Source: JAVVXB01 sp036651815 (GTDB taxonomy: Bacteria > Bacillota > Clostridia > Christensenellales > CAG-138). From it: a stretch of 64,000 nucleotides of DNA. Of this stretch, positions 26,505-36,477 are shown one piece after another (the first letter of the stretch is position 1; the number at the start of each line of letters is the position of its first letter). A program made the translations under genes and the position numbers. The notes under the pieces were generated by a model. The model worked only from the letters and a program-made list of their open reading frames with translations, was not told the origin of the DNA and searched no databases. The stretch lies in contig JAVVXB010000016.1 in the NCBI GenBank assembly GCA_036651815.1, positions 1-64,000 of the forward strand, written 5' to 3'.

Positions 26505-28448
26505 TTAACCATCATAAGCTGTTCCATTTTGCTGTTGTTTCATGAGTGCAATGAATGCATCGTCATTCATTGGGCGCGCATGGTAGAAACCCTGGATGCA
26601 ATTCACGCCAAGGTTAAGCATCATATTGTTCTGCAGCTCAGTTTCCACCCCCTCCACCAAAACGTGCACATCCATGGCCTTAAGCCCTTTGATCACAGTC
26701 TCCAGCAGCACATAAGCGGAGTGTTCCTGCTCGATGCTATCCACAAAGCTCTTGTCAATTTTCACACATTCAAACGGCAGCATCATAACATTGGCCAAGT
26801 TTGAGTAGCCCGTACCGAAATCGTCCAGGCAGACACCTACGCCGCGCGACATGAGCCGCAGCACCGTTTCCCGCGCACGGTCCATATCCATAATGAGCAC
26901 GTGCTCTGTCATTTCCAGTTTCAGCATGCTCGGGAGCAGTTTGTATTTTTCCAGCACTTCCAAAATGCGGTTTGCCGCTTCTATCCCACTATATTGCTGT
27001 TCGCACACGTTGACCGCCAGCCATTCGATACCGCAATCACGATGTTCGCTCATAAATGCGCAAGCTCGATCGATCACCATCCAGCTAATCCGGTGAATTT
27101 CACCCGTCTCCTCCGCAAGCGGGATGAATTCCGCTGGTGAAATGATCTGCCCGTTTGCTTCCCGCAGACGAAGCAGCACCTCCGCACCAAAGAACTTTCT
27201 ACTTTCGCAGTCAAAGATTGGCTGGAAATTTAAAATATAGCGGTTTTCCTGCATAGCAGTCTCCAATGAACCAATGACATAGTTGCGGCGACCCAACGCA
27301 TTGCGCAGCTGCTTGTTGAAGCGAACCGGTTCCACGCCTTGCTGACTCTTGGCGAGCCGCACGGCATATTCGAGCGATGCAATCAGTTCGTTGATATTGC
27401 CTGCGTGTTCAGGATATGCAACATCTGCGAACGCCGCGCAAAGCATTGTTTCCACGCCGTCGATTTGCCAAGGTGATTCAAAGCGCCGCTGCACGACTGC
27501 AAACAGACTTTCATATGCGGCTTCCGGTAGTCTCGCAATAATTAAGGCAAATTCTACGCCTGAGAATCGATACGCCACGACGGATTTATGGAGAGACCCC
27601 AAATACGTACCGATCTGTTGCAGCAGGCGATCGCCCATACGCTGACCATATCGAACGTTGATGGACTTAAAACCGCGCAAACTGACCATGGCAACATGCA
27701 TCCGTATTCCGCGCTCCGCAAAACGTTCCAACGTATGATAGAACATTTCACGGTTGGACAAATCTGTCAGATGATCCACATGCCTACGCTGCTGCTGACC
27801 ATAAATAAACAATACCAGCAGCGCCAACGCAGCATTCGTGCCGGTTAGCATGGTGTTTGGGAACGCGCTCTGCAATGCTACCAGCACAGTTGCCAACAGA
27901 TTCAGTGTGATGATGACAGCCCGAAACACCTTGTCCACGCGCCGAAATTCCAAAATATAGCAAGCAATCACGTTAAGCAAAATGCAGCAAAGAAGTGCAA
28001 TCCCGATCTTATTGAGCGGCCCACGCACATAGTTTTTGCCTTCGTCAAACCAGAACAACCAGCCCGTCCATAGATTTGCCACCACCAACGACAAGTATAA
28101 TAAATACAGTATACCCAGCAAGACAATCGCCCGCCAGAATCGTTGCGAATCATAACGATTCTCAAACATCATCGTCACACCGACAGCAGCGATACTCGTT
28201 GCCATCAGCGAAGTCATCGCAAAATACATCGTGCATAGAATGATGTTCAGCGCAACCGGAAACTCCACTGAATGTTCAATTGTATAAATTGAGAATATGT
28301 TGATAAAAATTGCCGCTAGAGAAATGCACATGCTTGCGCGAAATACCTTTGTCTGAAACGAAGGCATACTGCGATCCAGCAGAGAATATCCCAATATGAT
28401 CACAATCAAAATGCAGGCGACATATTCCGGCTCAACAATCCAGCTCAT
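26505..28448 (-). CDS. Membrane EAL phosphodiesterase with degenerate GGDEF domain
   Basis: The 647-residue protein has about seven membrane segments (1-215), then a GGDEF domain (about 220-375) whose active-site motif reads SGVEF instead of GGDEF, so cyclase activity is probably lost. The EAL domain (about 390-640) keeps EVLLR for EALLR, the NV.E... segment AVNVCEQQ, the glutamate of EMTEH, DDFGTGYS, KIDKSF and VEGVET, that is, all metal-binding and catalytic positions. It should therefore degrade cyclic di-GMP, possibly with the GGDEF part acting as a GTP-sensing regulatory domain, as known for other proteins of this layout. It is a single-gene unit between an SH3b protein and a divergent lipoprotein gene. 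Confidence 0.9.
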   Translation of the reverse strand: MSWIVEPEYVACILIVIILGYSLLDRSMPSFQTKVFRASMCISLAAIFINIFSIYTIEHSVEFPVALNIILCTMYFAMTSLMATSIAAVGVTMMFENRYDSQRFWRAIVLLGILYLLYLSLVVANLWTGWLFWFDEGKNYVRGPLNKIGIALLCCILLNVIACYILEFRRVDKVFRAVIITLNLLATVLVALQSAFPNTMLTGTNAALALLVLFIYGQQQRRHVDHLTDLSNREMFYHTLERFAERGIRMHVAMVSLRGFKSINVRYGQRMGDRLLQQIGTYLGSLHKSVVAYRFSGVEFALIIARLPEAAYESLFAVVQRRFESPWQIDGVETMLCAAFADVAYPEHAGNINELIASLEYAVRLAKSQQGVEPVRFNKQLRNALGRRNYVIGSLETAMQENRYILNFQPIFDCESRKFFGAEVLLRLREANGQIISPAEFIPLAEETGEIHRISWMVIDRACAFMSEHRDCGIEWLAVNVCEQQYSGIEAANRILEVLEKYKLLPSMLKLEMTEHVLIMDMDRARETVLRLMSRGVGVCLDDFGTGYSNLANVMMLPFECVKIDKSFVDSIEQEHSAYVLLETVIKGLKAMDVHVLVEGVETELQNNMMLNLGVNCIQGFYHARPMNDDAFIALMKQQQNGTAYDG

Positions 28449-28587
28449 CCAATCCCCGCCATCCTAAATACGACTATCCAACCGTATTTTCATTCATAAT
28501 ACACCATATATCATGAATTTTCAACCATTTATTACACAGTAATAAATTGCTGCGTTTATCCATTTTTCGCTAATGACGATCGATATA

Positions 28588-28616
28588 TTGACATTTTTGT
28601 GGAAAATTAGTACTCT
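28588..28616 (+). promoter_or_regulatory. Promoter of the lipoprotein gene
   Basis: TTGACA (28588-28593), a 17-base spacer and TACTCT (28611-28616), 40 bases before the ATG. The -35 is perfect; the -10 is weak. Confidence 0.5.
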
Positions 28617-28655
28617 TAGAAGCAATCTAAACAATGTTTGGAGGAATATTATCCA

Positions 28656-29984
28656 ATGAAAAAAAAATTCGTTTGTTTTCTTGTCACAATGCTGATTGTA
28701 TGCAGCACTGCCTGTGACAACAAGCAGTCGTCTACAACCGCCGTGGATGCAGCCACCGCCAGCCCGGTCGCAACGGTTATCCCAGAGTCAACGCCAGCGC
28801 CAGAATCTACGCCCGAACCCACGCCGATACCAATTCCTGTTTTGGAAGTGAATTTAAACAGCACGATGCTCTCCCGTCAAAATGGTATTACCATCACCGG
28901 CACATCGCTTTCCTATGCGATTAATTCTGCACTGTCAGCCACGCTTGGTGTAGAAAACGGGTCAACGAAGGACATTACGTTGCGTTTATCCGCGCTGACT
29001 GTTAATAATTGGAAGGTTGGCGGTACATTAGACGAAGATTGTACAATTGCTGCTGGTGAAACCGGCAAGGCTATCATCTTGGTCAGCGATGTTGATAAGC
29101 CGCTGTTTGCCGCAATGCAGATTGATGAGATTGTAACGATGTCCTGCACGTTTTCTATTTACCAAGCGGGTACGGATAAATTGATGCAAGAGCAGGTCGT
29201 TACCCTCACAAATCCAGAAGCGGATGCCACTGATTCTTTTATCCCGGGAACAACCGTACTGCTGGACAATCAAAACCTGAAAATTATCCTGCAAGCTGCA
29301 GATGAGAATCTCCGCAACGTACAGTTATATATGGAAAAAAAGCCGTCCGCCTACTGGACCACCTGTTGCATTGCACCCATCTGCGGCGGATACACCGGCT
29401 ATCTCAACCCCATCGTTTCGATGAATAAAGGCGCCCGTATTCTGGTTTTATTGGACAACAGTGCGATTTTTGAACGTCATGGTATTGAGGCGCTCTCCAC
29501 GATGGATCTGTATATCACGCTGAAAACATCCAGCAAAATTGATAACTCCATCCAACTTACCATTGAAAATCCCGCACAGACAGAGGAACAGATTCAAGTC
29601 GCAGAGGATGTCAGCCCCATTGTATTTCAGGATAAATACAGCATCCTCCGCTACAAAGGCATTGACAACACCATCTTTGGCAAGGATGTAATATTGATTG
29701 ACCTCGAAAATGTGACGCAAACCTATATCAAAACCATGGAGATCGTCGCTTATCCCGCCCACGCGACCATTCAGCTTGATGGTGTGACCTACAGTCTCGA
29801 TAGTTACTGCACCTACAGCTATCCGTGTACGCATGGATGGCTCATGCTTTGGCCCACAGATGCTCCTGAAGGTGCGCTGCAAAACGCGACCTCAGCCTCG
29901 GTCAAGCTGAAGCTATCTCGCTTTAGAAGCGGCCATCTCGATCCGGTCACGGATACGGGCTGGTTCGACATTACGCTTCGATAG
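28656..29984 (+). CDS. Secreted lipoprotein of unknown function
   Basis: The start is MKKKFVCFLVTM (28656), after GGAGGAATATT; a TTG six codons earlier is less likely because it overlaps that site. A signal peptide ends in a lipobox-like CSTAC (about residue 20). A Thr/Pro/Glu-rich spacer with repeated PESTPAPE-type units (about 38-60) leads into about 380 residues of mainly beta structure with no family I recognise. Two similar-looking halves (IKTMEIVAYPAH, KDITLRLSALTVNNW) could be Ig-like domains. It would be anchored on the outer face of the membrane. The operon is single-gene, with promoter and terminator visible. Confidence 0.8.
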   Translation: MKKKFVCFLVTMLIVCSTACDNKQSSTTAVDAATASPVATVIPESTPAPESTPEPTPIPIPVLEVNLNSTMLSRQNGITITGTSLSYAINSALSATLGVENGSTKDITLRLSALTVNNWKVGGTLDEDCTIAAGETGKAIILVSDVDKPLFAAMQIDEIVTMSCTFSIYQAGTDKLMQEQVVTLTNPEADATDSFIPGTTVLLDNQNLKIILQAADENLRNVQLYMEKKPSAYWTTCCIAPICGGYTGYLNPIVSMNKGARILVLLDNSAIFERHGIEALSTMDLYITLKTSSKIDNSIQLTIENPAQTEEQIQVAEDVSPIVFQDKYSILRYKGIDNTIFGKDVILIDLENVTQTYIKTMEIVAYPAHATIQLDGVTYSLDSYCTYSYPCTHGWLMLWPTDAPEGALQNATSASVKLKLSRFRSGHLDPVTDTGWFDITLR

Positions 29985-30011
29985 CGCGACATACCGCACA
30001 CTTAGGTCAAC

Positions 30012-30048
30012 AGCACCCCGTTCCACAATGTGAACAGGGTGCTTTTTT
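30012..30048 (+). terminator. Terminator of the lipoprotein gene
   Basis: AGCACCC (30012-30018) with CGTTC pairs with GAACAGGGTGCT, followed by TTTTTT, 28 bases past the stop codon. Confidence 0.85.
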
Positions 30049-30164
30049 AATGAGTTGAATGATTTAATTTTGGTCAGAATGGATTGCCTTTTCCTCGCAC
30101 GCATTTTAGATAAATGGGCGGCAACTCATCACAGTCGCAGATACCTTCGTCGATAAAATTTGTA

Positions 30165-31505
30165 TTATTGAAACGCGTATACCATTTCTTTGAAAATCTG
30201 ACCACGTTGCTCATAATTCTCAAACATTCCCCAGCTTGCACAAGCCGGTGAAAGCAACACCGCATCACCCGGTTCAGTGAGACGACGGCACAGTGTCAGC
30301 GTCTCCTCAAACGTATCGGCCGCATGACAGATTGCCGCATATCCCTCCTCGCGCGCCGTGTTCAAAATCTGCTGCTTGGTCTGCCCAAGCACCACTGCGG
30401 CCTTGATACGGTTGCCAAAGGAATGGAACAGCGCATGGAAGTCCGCATGCTTATCAAAGCCGCCAAGAATCAGCACCGTAGGGCGCGTCATCGCCTCAAT
30501 AGCACGGATTGTGGACGCGGGATTGGTCCCTTTGCTGTCATTGATATACGTCACGCCATCCAGTTCCCGCACAAACTCAATGCGATGCTCAACCCCAGGA
30601 AACGTATGAAGCGTCGCACAGACGACCTCTGTAGAGACGCCCATACAAAGGCCCAGCAACGCGGAAAGCATTGCGTTCTCAAGATTATGTCCACCCGGTA
30701 TGCGTATTTCATCCTGGTGCAGCAGCTTCGTCTCCCTGCCACCCGTTCGATAGATCAACACGCCATCGCGTAGAAACATCCCTTCCGAAACCTCTTCGCG
30801 CCTGGAAAAATACAGTACATGCGCCGGTGTAAGCGTTGCCATGGCACGCACTTGTGCATCGTCATAATTGAGTACGACAAAATCGTCCTCGGTTTGATGA
30901 TCTAAAATCTTGCACTTGGCTGCAATATAGCAGTCCATTGTACCGAAATGATCCAGATGATCCTCTGTAATATTGCACACGCCCGCAGCATGCGCATGAA
31001 ACCGTACGTTGCCCTCAAGCTGCAGCGCGGCTGTCTCGGCGACAATGATATCCCCCGGTCTGGTTCCCAGCGCGTGTTCGGTAATCGCCACCCCAATATT
31101 TCCCAATACAAAGGTGGTTCGACCGCTGTTTTTGAAGATTTCACCCGTCAACGCAGTACAAGTGGTTTTCCCGTTTGTGCCCGTGATGCACACGAACTCC
31201 GCCTGCGCATACCGATAGCCCAACTCGATCTCGCTGATGACCTCAATTCCGCGATTTCTGGCCTCCACAAGAAATGGTTTTGTCATGGGAATGATGGGGC
31301 TTGGGATCAACAGATCCACGCCGGAAAGCAGCGTCATCGGATCCTCCCCAAGATGATATTCGACCTCTATACCCGCAAGGACTTCCGTCAAACCCGGAAT
31401 GTCCGGCTTGCTATCGTTCACAAGTACGCGCCATCCATCACGATACAGTAGCTTTGCCGCGCCAATACCGCTCTTTGCCATGCCGACAATCAATGCTGTT
31501 TTCAT
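30165..31505 (-). CDS. murD: UDP-N-acetylmuramoylalanine--D-glutamate ligase
   Basis: The 446-residue Mur ligase adds D-glutamate to UDP-MurNAc-L-Ala in the cytoplasm. It has an N-terminal Rossmann-like domain (TALIVGMAKSGIGAA), the ATP loop VCITGTNGKTTCT (about 108-120), the central motif ITEDHLDHFGT and the C-terminal NDSKGTNPAST...ILGGFDKHADF segment typical of MurD. It is the last gene of the division/cell-wall operon here; ftsW and murG, which usually follow, are absent. The gap of 158 bases from mraY is longer than elsewhere in the cluster. Confidence 0.95.
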   Translation of the reverse strand: MKTALIVGMAKSGIGAAKLLYRDGWRVLVNDSKPDIPGLTEVLAGIEVEYHLGEDPMTLLSGVDLLIPSPIIPMTKPFLVEARNRGIEVISEIELGYRYAQAEFVCITGTNGKTTCTALTGEIFKNSGRTTFVLGNIGVAITEHALGTRPGDIIVAETAALQLEGNVRFHAHAAGVCNITEDHLDHFGTMDCYIAAKCKILDHQTEDDFVVLNYDDAQVRAMATLTPAHVLYFSRREEVSEGMFLRDGVLIYRTGGRETKLLHQDEIRIPGGHNLENAMLSALLGLCMGVSTEVVCATLHTFPGVEHRIEFVRELDGVTYINDSKGTNPASTIRAIEAMTRPTVLILGGFDKHADFHALFHSFGNRIKAAVVLGQTKQQILNTAREEGYAAICHAADTFEETLTLCRRLTEPGDAVLLSPACASWGMFENYEQRGQIFKEMVYAFQ

Positions 31506-31663
31506 ACGAATTCCTCCTGCCCTTTCTTATTGCATAAAAAGAAGAGAATACAAAGAAAAGCATTCTGCTGATTCCATCTGCATCCGCTCCAATAATCAAC
31601 AAATCATGTGCAATGGTCAGCTTCTGTTTTTTGTCACGGGGAACGTGCGGTGCGTATTCTTTA

Positions 31664-32668
31664 TTATCGCAGATATGACAGCAGGCACACGGCGCAAAGC
31701 ACCGCAGTGACAAGCGAATACATGACAACAATGCGGGATTCCGGATACCCCAGTTTCTCAAAATGATGATGAATCGGAGCCATCTTGAACATGCGCTTGC
31801 CATGGTTAAGCTTGTTGGTCGCAACCTGCAAAACAACCGAGAGAGCACTGCCAACAAAGCAAAAACCCATGATGGGCAGCAGCAGCAGCGAGCGGGAACA
31901 GATTGCAATCATGGAAACTGCCCCACCCAACGCCAACGAACCCGTGTCCCCCATAAATACCCGGGCAGGATAGGTATTGTATCGAGTAAAGCCCAAGCAT
32001 GCGCCCGTAACCGCAGCAGCGAACACGGCCATGCCGGTTAGGTTCACGCCGGAGAGTAATTCGCCAGCCTGATTCGCGCGCGTAGCCAAAATGGCGCATG
32101 CGAGCGTCATCGCCAACGTATAAATCATGGTTACACTGCTGGCTAGCCCATCGAGTCCATCGGTTAAGTTAACGGCGTTAACCTCGCTGATGATGGTAAA
32201 AACCACCAGTGGAATATAATACACCCCGATGTCCCATTCGCCACCGGAGATGGGCAGATAAAGTTTGGGTCCCAGCAGCGGAGACCGATACGCCCAGACC
32301 GCCACGAGGATCGCAATGGCAAACTGGCCAATGATCTTCTGATACGCACGCAGACCCAGGTTTCTATGCTTTTTGATCTTAATAAAATCGTCCAAAAAAC
32401 CAATTACGCCAAATCCGGCGGTAACCAGCAGCGCAGGCATTACGAACTCCGCGCTCTCAAGCCCAAAAATAAGGGAAGCTACCACGATGCCTATCAGCAT
32501 CATGATGCCGCCCATCGTCGGAGTTCCCTCTTTTTTTTTGTGTGACTGCGGCCCCAGCTCACGCTCCACTTGGCCGAGTTTCAACCGGTGCAGAAGTGGA
32601 ATCACAATTGGTCCAAGTACCCAGACCACGGCAAACGCGGTCAGTGCGGACAGCATTAGTTTCATCAT
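31664..32668 (-). CDS. mraY: Phospho-N-acetylmuramoyl-pentapeptide-transferase
   Basis: The 334-residue polytopic protein (about ten membrane segments) makes lipid I from UDP-MurNAc-pentapeptide and undecaprenyl phosphate. Signatures are SHKKKEGTPTMGG (about 42-54), FLDDFIK with the magnesium-binding aspartates, NLTDGLDGLA, FMGDTGSL and the late MAPIHHHFEKLG loop. It follows murE by 57 bases, at the place where murF would normally intervene. Length and motifs are standard, so the missing murF does not reflect damage to this gene. Confidence 0.96.
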   Translation of the reverse strand: MMKLMLSALTAFAVVWVLGPIVIPLLHRLKLGQVERELGPQSHKKKEGTPTMGGIMMLIGIVVASLIFGLESAEFVMPALLVTAGFGVIGFLDDFIKIKKHRNLGLRAYQKIIGQFAIAILVAVWAYRSPLLGPKLYLPISGGEWDIGVYYIPLVVFTIISEVNAVNLTDGLDGLASSVTMIYTLAMTLACAILATRANQAGELLSGVNLTGMAVFAAAVTGACLGFTRYNTYPARVFMGDTGSLALGGAVSMIAICSRSLLLLPIMGFCFVGSALSVVLQVATNKLNHGKRMFKMAPIHHHFEKLGYPESRIVVMYSLVTAVLCAVCLLSYLR

Positions 32669-32725
32669 ATTCAGTATGGTTGCTCAAGTTGTATCTGAGC
32701 GGCTCCTATCCATTAATCTTTATTA

Positions 32726-34159
32726 TTATAACTCTTTGAGCAGCTCTTCAACAATTTCTTTATCGTCAAAATGATATTTTGTGCCATTAATTTCTTGATA
32801 ATTTTCATGGCCTTTGCCCGCAATCATGATGACATCGTTATCCTGCGCGATGCTCAGTGCATAACGAATTGCTTCCTTGCGATTCTCAATGATGGTATAT
32901 TTTGTGCCGGATTTTTTCATGCCATCCTCGATCGTATCGATGATGGTCATTGGTTCCTCCGTCCTTGGATTGTCGCTCGTAATGATGGCGAATTCTGAAA
33001 AGCGGCCTGCGATCTCACCCATGATGGGGCGCTTGGCACGGTCGCGGTCACCGCCGCAGCCGAACACGCAAACAACGCGGCCTTTAGCAAACTCCCGCAC
33101 AGTCTTCAGCACGTTTTCCAAGGCGTCCGGCGTATGTGCATAATCCACAAATACGGAGAATGAACGGTTGGTCTTAACCGACTCCAATCGACCGGAAACA
33201 CTCGTGAGCGTTTCAAGACCGTCCTTAATACAGGAGAGCTTGATGCCGATTGCCTGCGCAAGCCCCGTGGCACCCATCGCGTTGAACACGGAGAACAGTC
33301 CAGGCGTTTGCAAATGCATCAGCACATCGCCTTCCGGCGTGTGTAGATCGAACTGCACACCGCTGGTTGTGATGTCGATATCCGTTGCAGAGATATCCGC
33401 GCGATCCCGCACCCCAAACGTGGTGATCGGAATGTCCAATCCATCCATGATGCGGTCTGAATATGGGTCATCCACATTCACAACCGCTTTTTTACTGCTT
33501 AAAAAAAGAATTTTCTTAGCACTCAGATAATTATCAAAGGATTTATGATAGTCTAGATGATCCTGCGTCAGGTTCGTAAACAGACCAACGTCGAACTTGA
33601 TACCATGAACGCGGAACTGTTCAAGTGCATGGCTCGACACCTCCATGACCACAAGATCCACATAGGCATCCGCCATGGTGCGAAGGAGTTTGAACAGATC
33701 AACCGATTCCGGCGTGGTTCGATCCGTGTGCAAACTCTCCGAACCAATCATGTTGCGAATGGTACCGATGATACCCACCCGTTTACCCGCCTGCTCAGCA
33801 ATTGCTTTGACCATATAGGTGGTCGTTGTTTTACCATTGGTTCCGGTAACGCCCAGCATCTGCATCTCACGCTGCGGATACCCAAAGAAAGCGGCCGCCA
33901 TTTCCGCCATTGCTTTTCTTGCGTTTGTAACAAGTATTTGCGGAACGTCAAGTGGGAGTGTGCGTTCCACAAGCAATGCGGTTGCACCATCCCGCATGGC
34001 GGCTTCCGCAAAGGTGTGCCCATCAAACAATTGGCCGACAATACAACAAAACAGGCTGCCTCGGCATACTTTTCGGGAGTCGTACTCAATGGATAAAATA
34101 TCCGCATCATCGCCCGTATACCGGACACCGGCCGCCATGGCAAGCTCGCTCAACAGCAT
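32726..34159 (-). CDS. murE: UDP-MurNAc-tripeptide synthetase (meso-DAP-adding type)
   Basis: The start is MLLSELAMAAGVRY (34159), seven bases past GGGAGG; a TTG five codons earlier overlaps that site. The 477-residue Mur ligase has the ATP loop GVTGTNGKTTTTY (about 104-116), NLTQDHLDYHKSFDNY with the carbamylated lysine region, and DNPRTEEP, the motif linked to meso-diaminopimelate selection. It adds the third stem residue in the cytoplasm. It sits between the PBP gene and mraY. The DNPR motif supports a meso-DAP cell wall in this organism. Confidence 0.95.
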   Translation of the reverse strand: MLLSELAMAAGVRYTGDDADILSIEYDSRKVCRGSLFCCIVGQLFDGHTFAEAAMRDGATALLVERTLPLDVPQILVTNARKAMAEMAAAFFGYPQREMQMLGVTGTNGKTTTTYMVKAIAEQAGKRVGIIGTIRNMIGSESLHTDRTTPESVDLFKLLRTMADAYVDLVVMEVSSHALEQFRVHGIKFDVGLFTNLTQDHLDYHKSFDNYLSAKKILFLSSKKAVVNVDDPYSDRIMDGLDIPITTFGVRDRADISATDIDITTSGVQFDLHTPEGDVLMHLQTPGLFSVFNAMGATGLAQAIGIKLSCIKDGLETLTSVSGRLESVKTNRSFSVFVDYAHTPDALENVLKTVREFAKGRVVCVFGCGGDRDRAKRPIMGEIAGRFSEFAIITSDNPRTEEPMTIIDTIEDGMKKSGTKYTIIENRKEAIRYALSIAQDNDVIMIAGKGHENYQEINGTKYHFDDKEIVEELLKEL

Positions 34160-34195
34160 GACATTACCTCCCAATCATACAAAAAAACTAAATAT

Positions 34196-36391
34196 TTATT
34201 CGTTGCGTTCCGGCGCAGGCGTTACATTTGGCATTTCACCAGTATCCGGATCCGGCGTTGCCTGCAACGTTTTATCAAAAAATGTGACAAATATTTCGGT
34301 GCCCGGAGGAACCTTTGTGTCCTTTTCTATCGACTGCGTATCGATCTGGCCGGTACAATGGGTAGCATCATAGCTTAGCTTCAGTCCAAGCTTGGTCATG
34401 ATATCAATGGCATCCAGCCTACGCTTTTCGATAAGATTGGGAACCAATACATCATCATTTGCCACGCCTTCGTCATTGAAGTTGGTCATGTTGGTATACA
34501 GCACCACGATGGAGCCCTTTGGCGCCAGGGAACCCGCCTCTGGAATCTGCATGGTCACAATTGCATCCTTCTCGCTGTCTACCATCAAGCAGTTAAAATT
34601 ATAGCTGATTCTACGTGCCGCATCCACACCCGTCTGCCCTACCACGTCAGGCACTTCCCACATCTCCGTTGTCGTATCCGGTAGCATGCCATAATACTGA
34701 GATAAATCCGTGAAGGTCTTTTGCACCCAAGGAGCGGCAACCGTGCTACCGTAAACCACCGGCACTTGCGGTTCATCAACGGTAATCAAGCAAACCAGTT
34801 GTGGATTGTCAACCGGCATAAAGCCGACGAATGAAGCGATTAGCCGCGTTCTCGATGCGGTTTTATCCTCTTCATATTTCTGAGCCGTACCGGTTTTCCC
34901 ACCAACTTTATAGTTTGGCACACGAGCATTGGAACCGCTACCTTTCTCCACCACCGAATAGAGAATATCCCGTACCTGCGCACTGGTACCGGATTTGATC
35001 ACCCGCCGCAGCTGCGTTGGCTCACTTGCCTTGATGACCGTCCCATCCGTCGCGGTGATGCTCTCCACGATATAAGGTTGCATCAATATGCCGCCATTGA
35101 TGGCTGCACAGACCGCGTTGGTAATCTGGATGGGTGTGCAAGTCATCGTCTGTCCAAACGCCACGCGGGCAAGGTCGCTCTCGCGGATATACTTGCGGTG
35201 GACGATCTCGCCGGAATCCTCCTGCGGTACGCCACAGTCGGTCTTTTCGTTAAACCCAAACGCGTAGATATAATCATAAAATGTATCCACGCCCATTGCA
35301 AGTCCCATCTCCATAAACGCGCAGTTGCAGGAGTTCTCCGTCGCCTCCTTGAGCGTCTGCTGCCCATGACCGCCAGCTTTCCAGCAACGGATTTTTTCCA
35401 GACGAAAGGTCTTGCTGCCCGTACATTTGAATGTGGATTCAGGGGTAACCGCACCGGAATCCAGCGCCGCCGCCAATGTAACCACCTTAAAGATTGAACC
35501 AGGCTCGAAGGTATCCGTAACCGCACGGTTCCTGGACATGCCCATCAGTTCGGTAACCCGATCTCGGGGAGGATTGTTGAGGTCAAACGATGGATACGAG
35601 CTCATGGCAAGAATTTCGCCCGTGTTCGGGTTCATAATCAGCCCCGTGGCGGTCACCGAACGGTTCACCTGCTGACATTGCTCCACATTTTTTTCAAGGT
35701 AAGACTGCGTGACGGAATCCACCGTCAGCATCATATCGTATCCATCGGTCGGTGCGATATATTCCTCATCACCATAGGACAGCGCATTGCCATTCCTGTC
35801 CACCTCGGTGACAAGCAGGCCGTTTTGACCGGCAAGATAGGAATCGTATTCCGCTTCAAGACCCGTCTGCCCTTCGCCGTCGATCCCGGTAAAGCCAATG
35901 ACCTGAGAAAACAATTGACCGAATGGGTAATAGCGTTTTTTGTCGGTGGTATAGCTGATGCCATTGCCCAACTGCAGCGCTTCAAGCTGATCGATGACAC
36001 TGGATTCCACCTGGCGCTTGAGCTGTGCTTGCTTACGGCCGGTATTGCTGACACGCTCCAGCACATAATCATAATCAAGGCCCAGCACATCCGACACTTC
36101 GATGGCAATTCGCACACGGTCGTCAGGGGCGATGGCCTGCGGGTTAACCAATACACGATAAGCCGTGCCGCTCTGCGCAAGCACAAGCCCGTTACGATCC
36201 ATAATGCGTCCGCGTTGCGCAGTAAGATTGGATTTTCTCGTCCATTGGGACGTTGCCTTCTTTTGCAGATCCGGCGCATTAAACAGCATGACCTGTGTCA
36301 GCCGCAGCGCCAGCACTAGCATCAGAATTCCGACAAATATCATAAGAAGCAGTAGCTTCTTTTTGATTTTCGGTGCCGATGAAGAAGCCAT
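34196..36391 (-). CDS. Penicillin-binding protein 2 class transpeptidase with PASTA domains (SpoVD/FtsI type)
   Basis: The 731-residue protein has an N-terminal membrane anchor (about 12-30), a PBP dimerisation domain (NLTAQRGRIMDRNG...) and a transpeptidase domain. The catalytic motifs are SIFK in FEPGSIFKVV, SCN in ENSCNCAFME and KTG in VGGKTGTAQK. Two PASTA domains follow (VPDVVGQTGVDAARR and VPNLIEKRRLDAIDI) and a Pro/Thr-rich tail. It cross-links septal peptidoglycan outside the membrane. In Clostridia one gene at this site may serve division (FtsI/Pbp2B) or spore cortex (SpoVD); PASTA domains do not decide it. It follows the ftsL-like gene by 86 bases. Confidence 0.93.
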   Translation of the reverse strand: MASSSAPKIKKKLLLLMIFVGILMLVLALRLTQVMLFNAPDLQKKATSQWTRKSNLTAQRGRIMDRNGLVLAQSGTAYRVLVNPQAIAPDDRVRIAIEVSDVLGLDYDYVLERVSNTGRKQAQLKRQVESSVIDQLEALQLGNGISYTTDKKRYYPFGQLFSQVIGFTGIDGEGQTGLEAEYDSYLAGQNGLLVTEVDRNGNALSYGDEEYIAPTDGYDMMLTVDSVTQSYLEKNVEQCQQVNRSVTATGLIMNPNTGEILAMSSYPSFDLNNPPRDRVTELMGMSRNRAVTDTFEPGSIFKVVTLAAALDSGAVTPESTFKCTGSKTFRLEKIRCWKAGGHGQQTLKEATENSCNCAFMEMGLAMGVDTFYDYIYAFGFNEKTDCGVPQEDSGEIVHRKYIRESDLARVAFGQTMTCTPIQITNAVCAAINGGILMQPYIVESITATDGTVIKASEPTQLRRVIKSGTSAQVRDILYSVVEKGSGSNARVPNYKVGGKTGTAQKYEEDKTASRTRLIASFVGFMPVDNPQLVCLITVDEPQVPVVYGSTVAAPWVQKTFTDLSQYYGMLPDTTTEMWEVPDVVGQTGVDAARRISYNFNCLMVDSEKDAIVTMQIPEAGSLAPKGSIVVLYTNMTNFNDEGVANDDVLVPNLIEKRRLDAIDIMTKLGLKLSYDATHCTGQIDTQSIEKDTKVPPGTEIFVTFFDKTLQATPDPDTGEMPNVTPAPERNE

Positions 36392-36477
36392 TGAATCAGC
36401 GTTCCTTTCCTGCTAAAGCAGGTATAAGCTCCCTGTCTCCCCCCCGCCTCCGACGGTTTATATCCGGTTAAGCCGCT

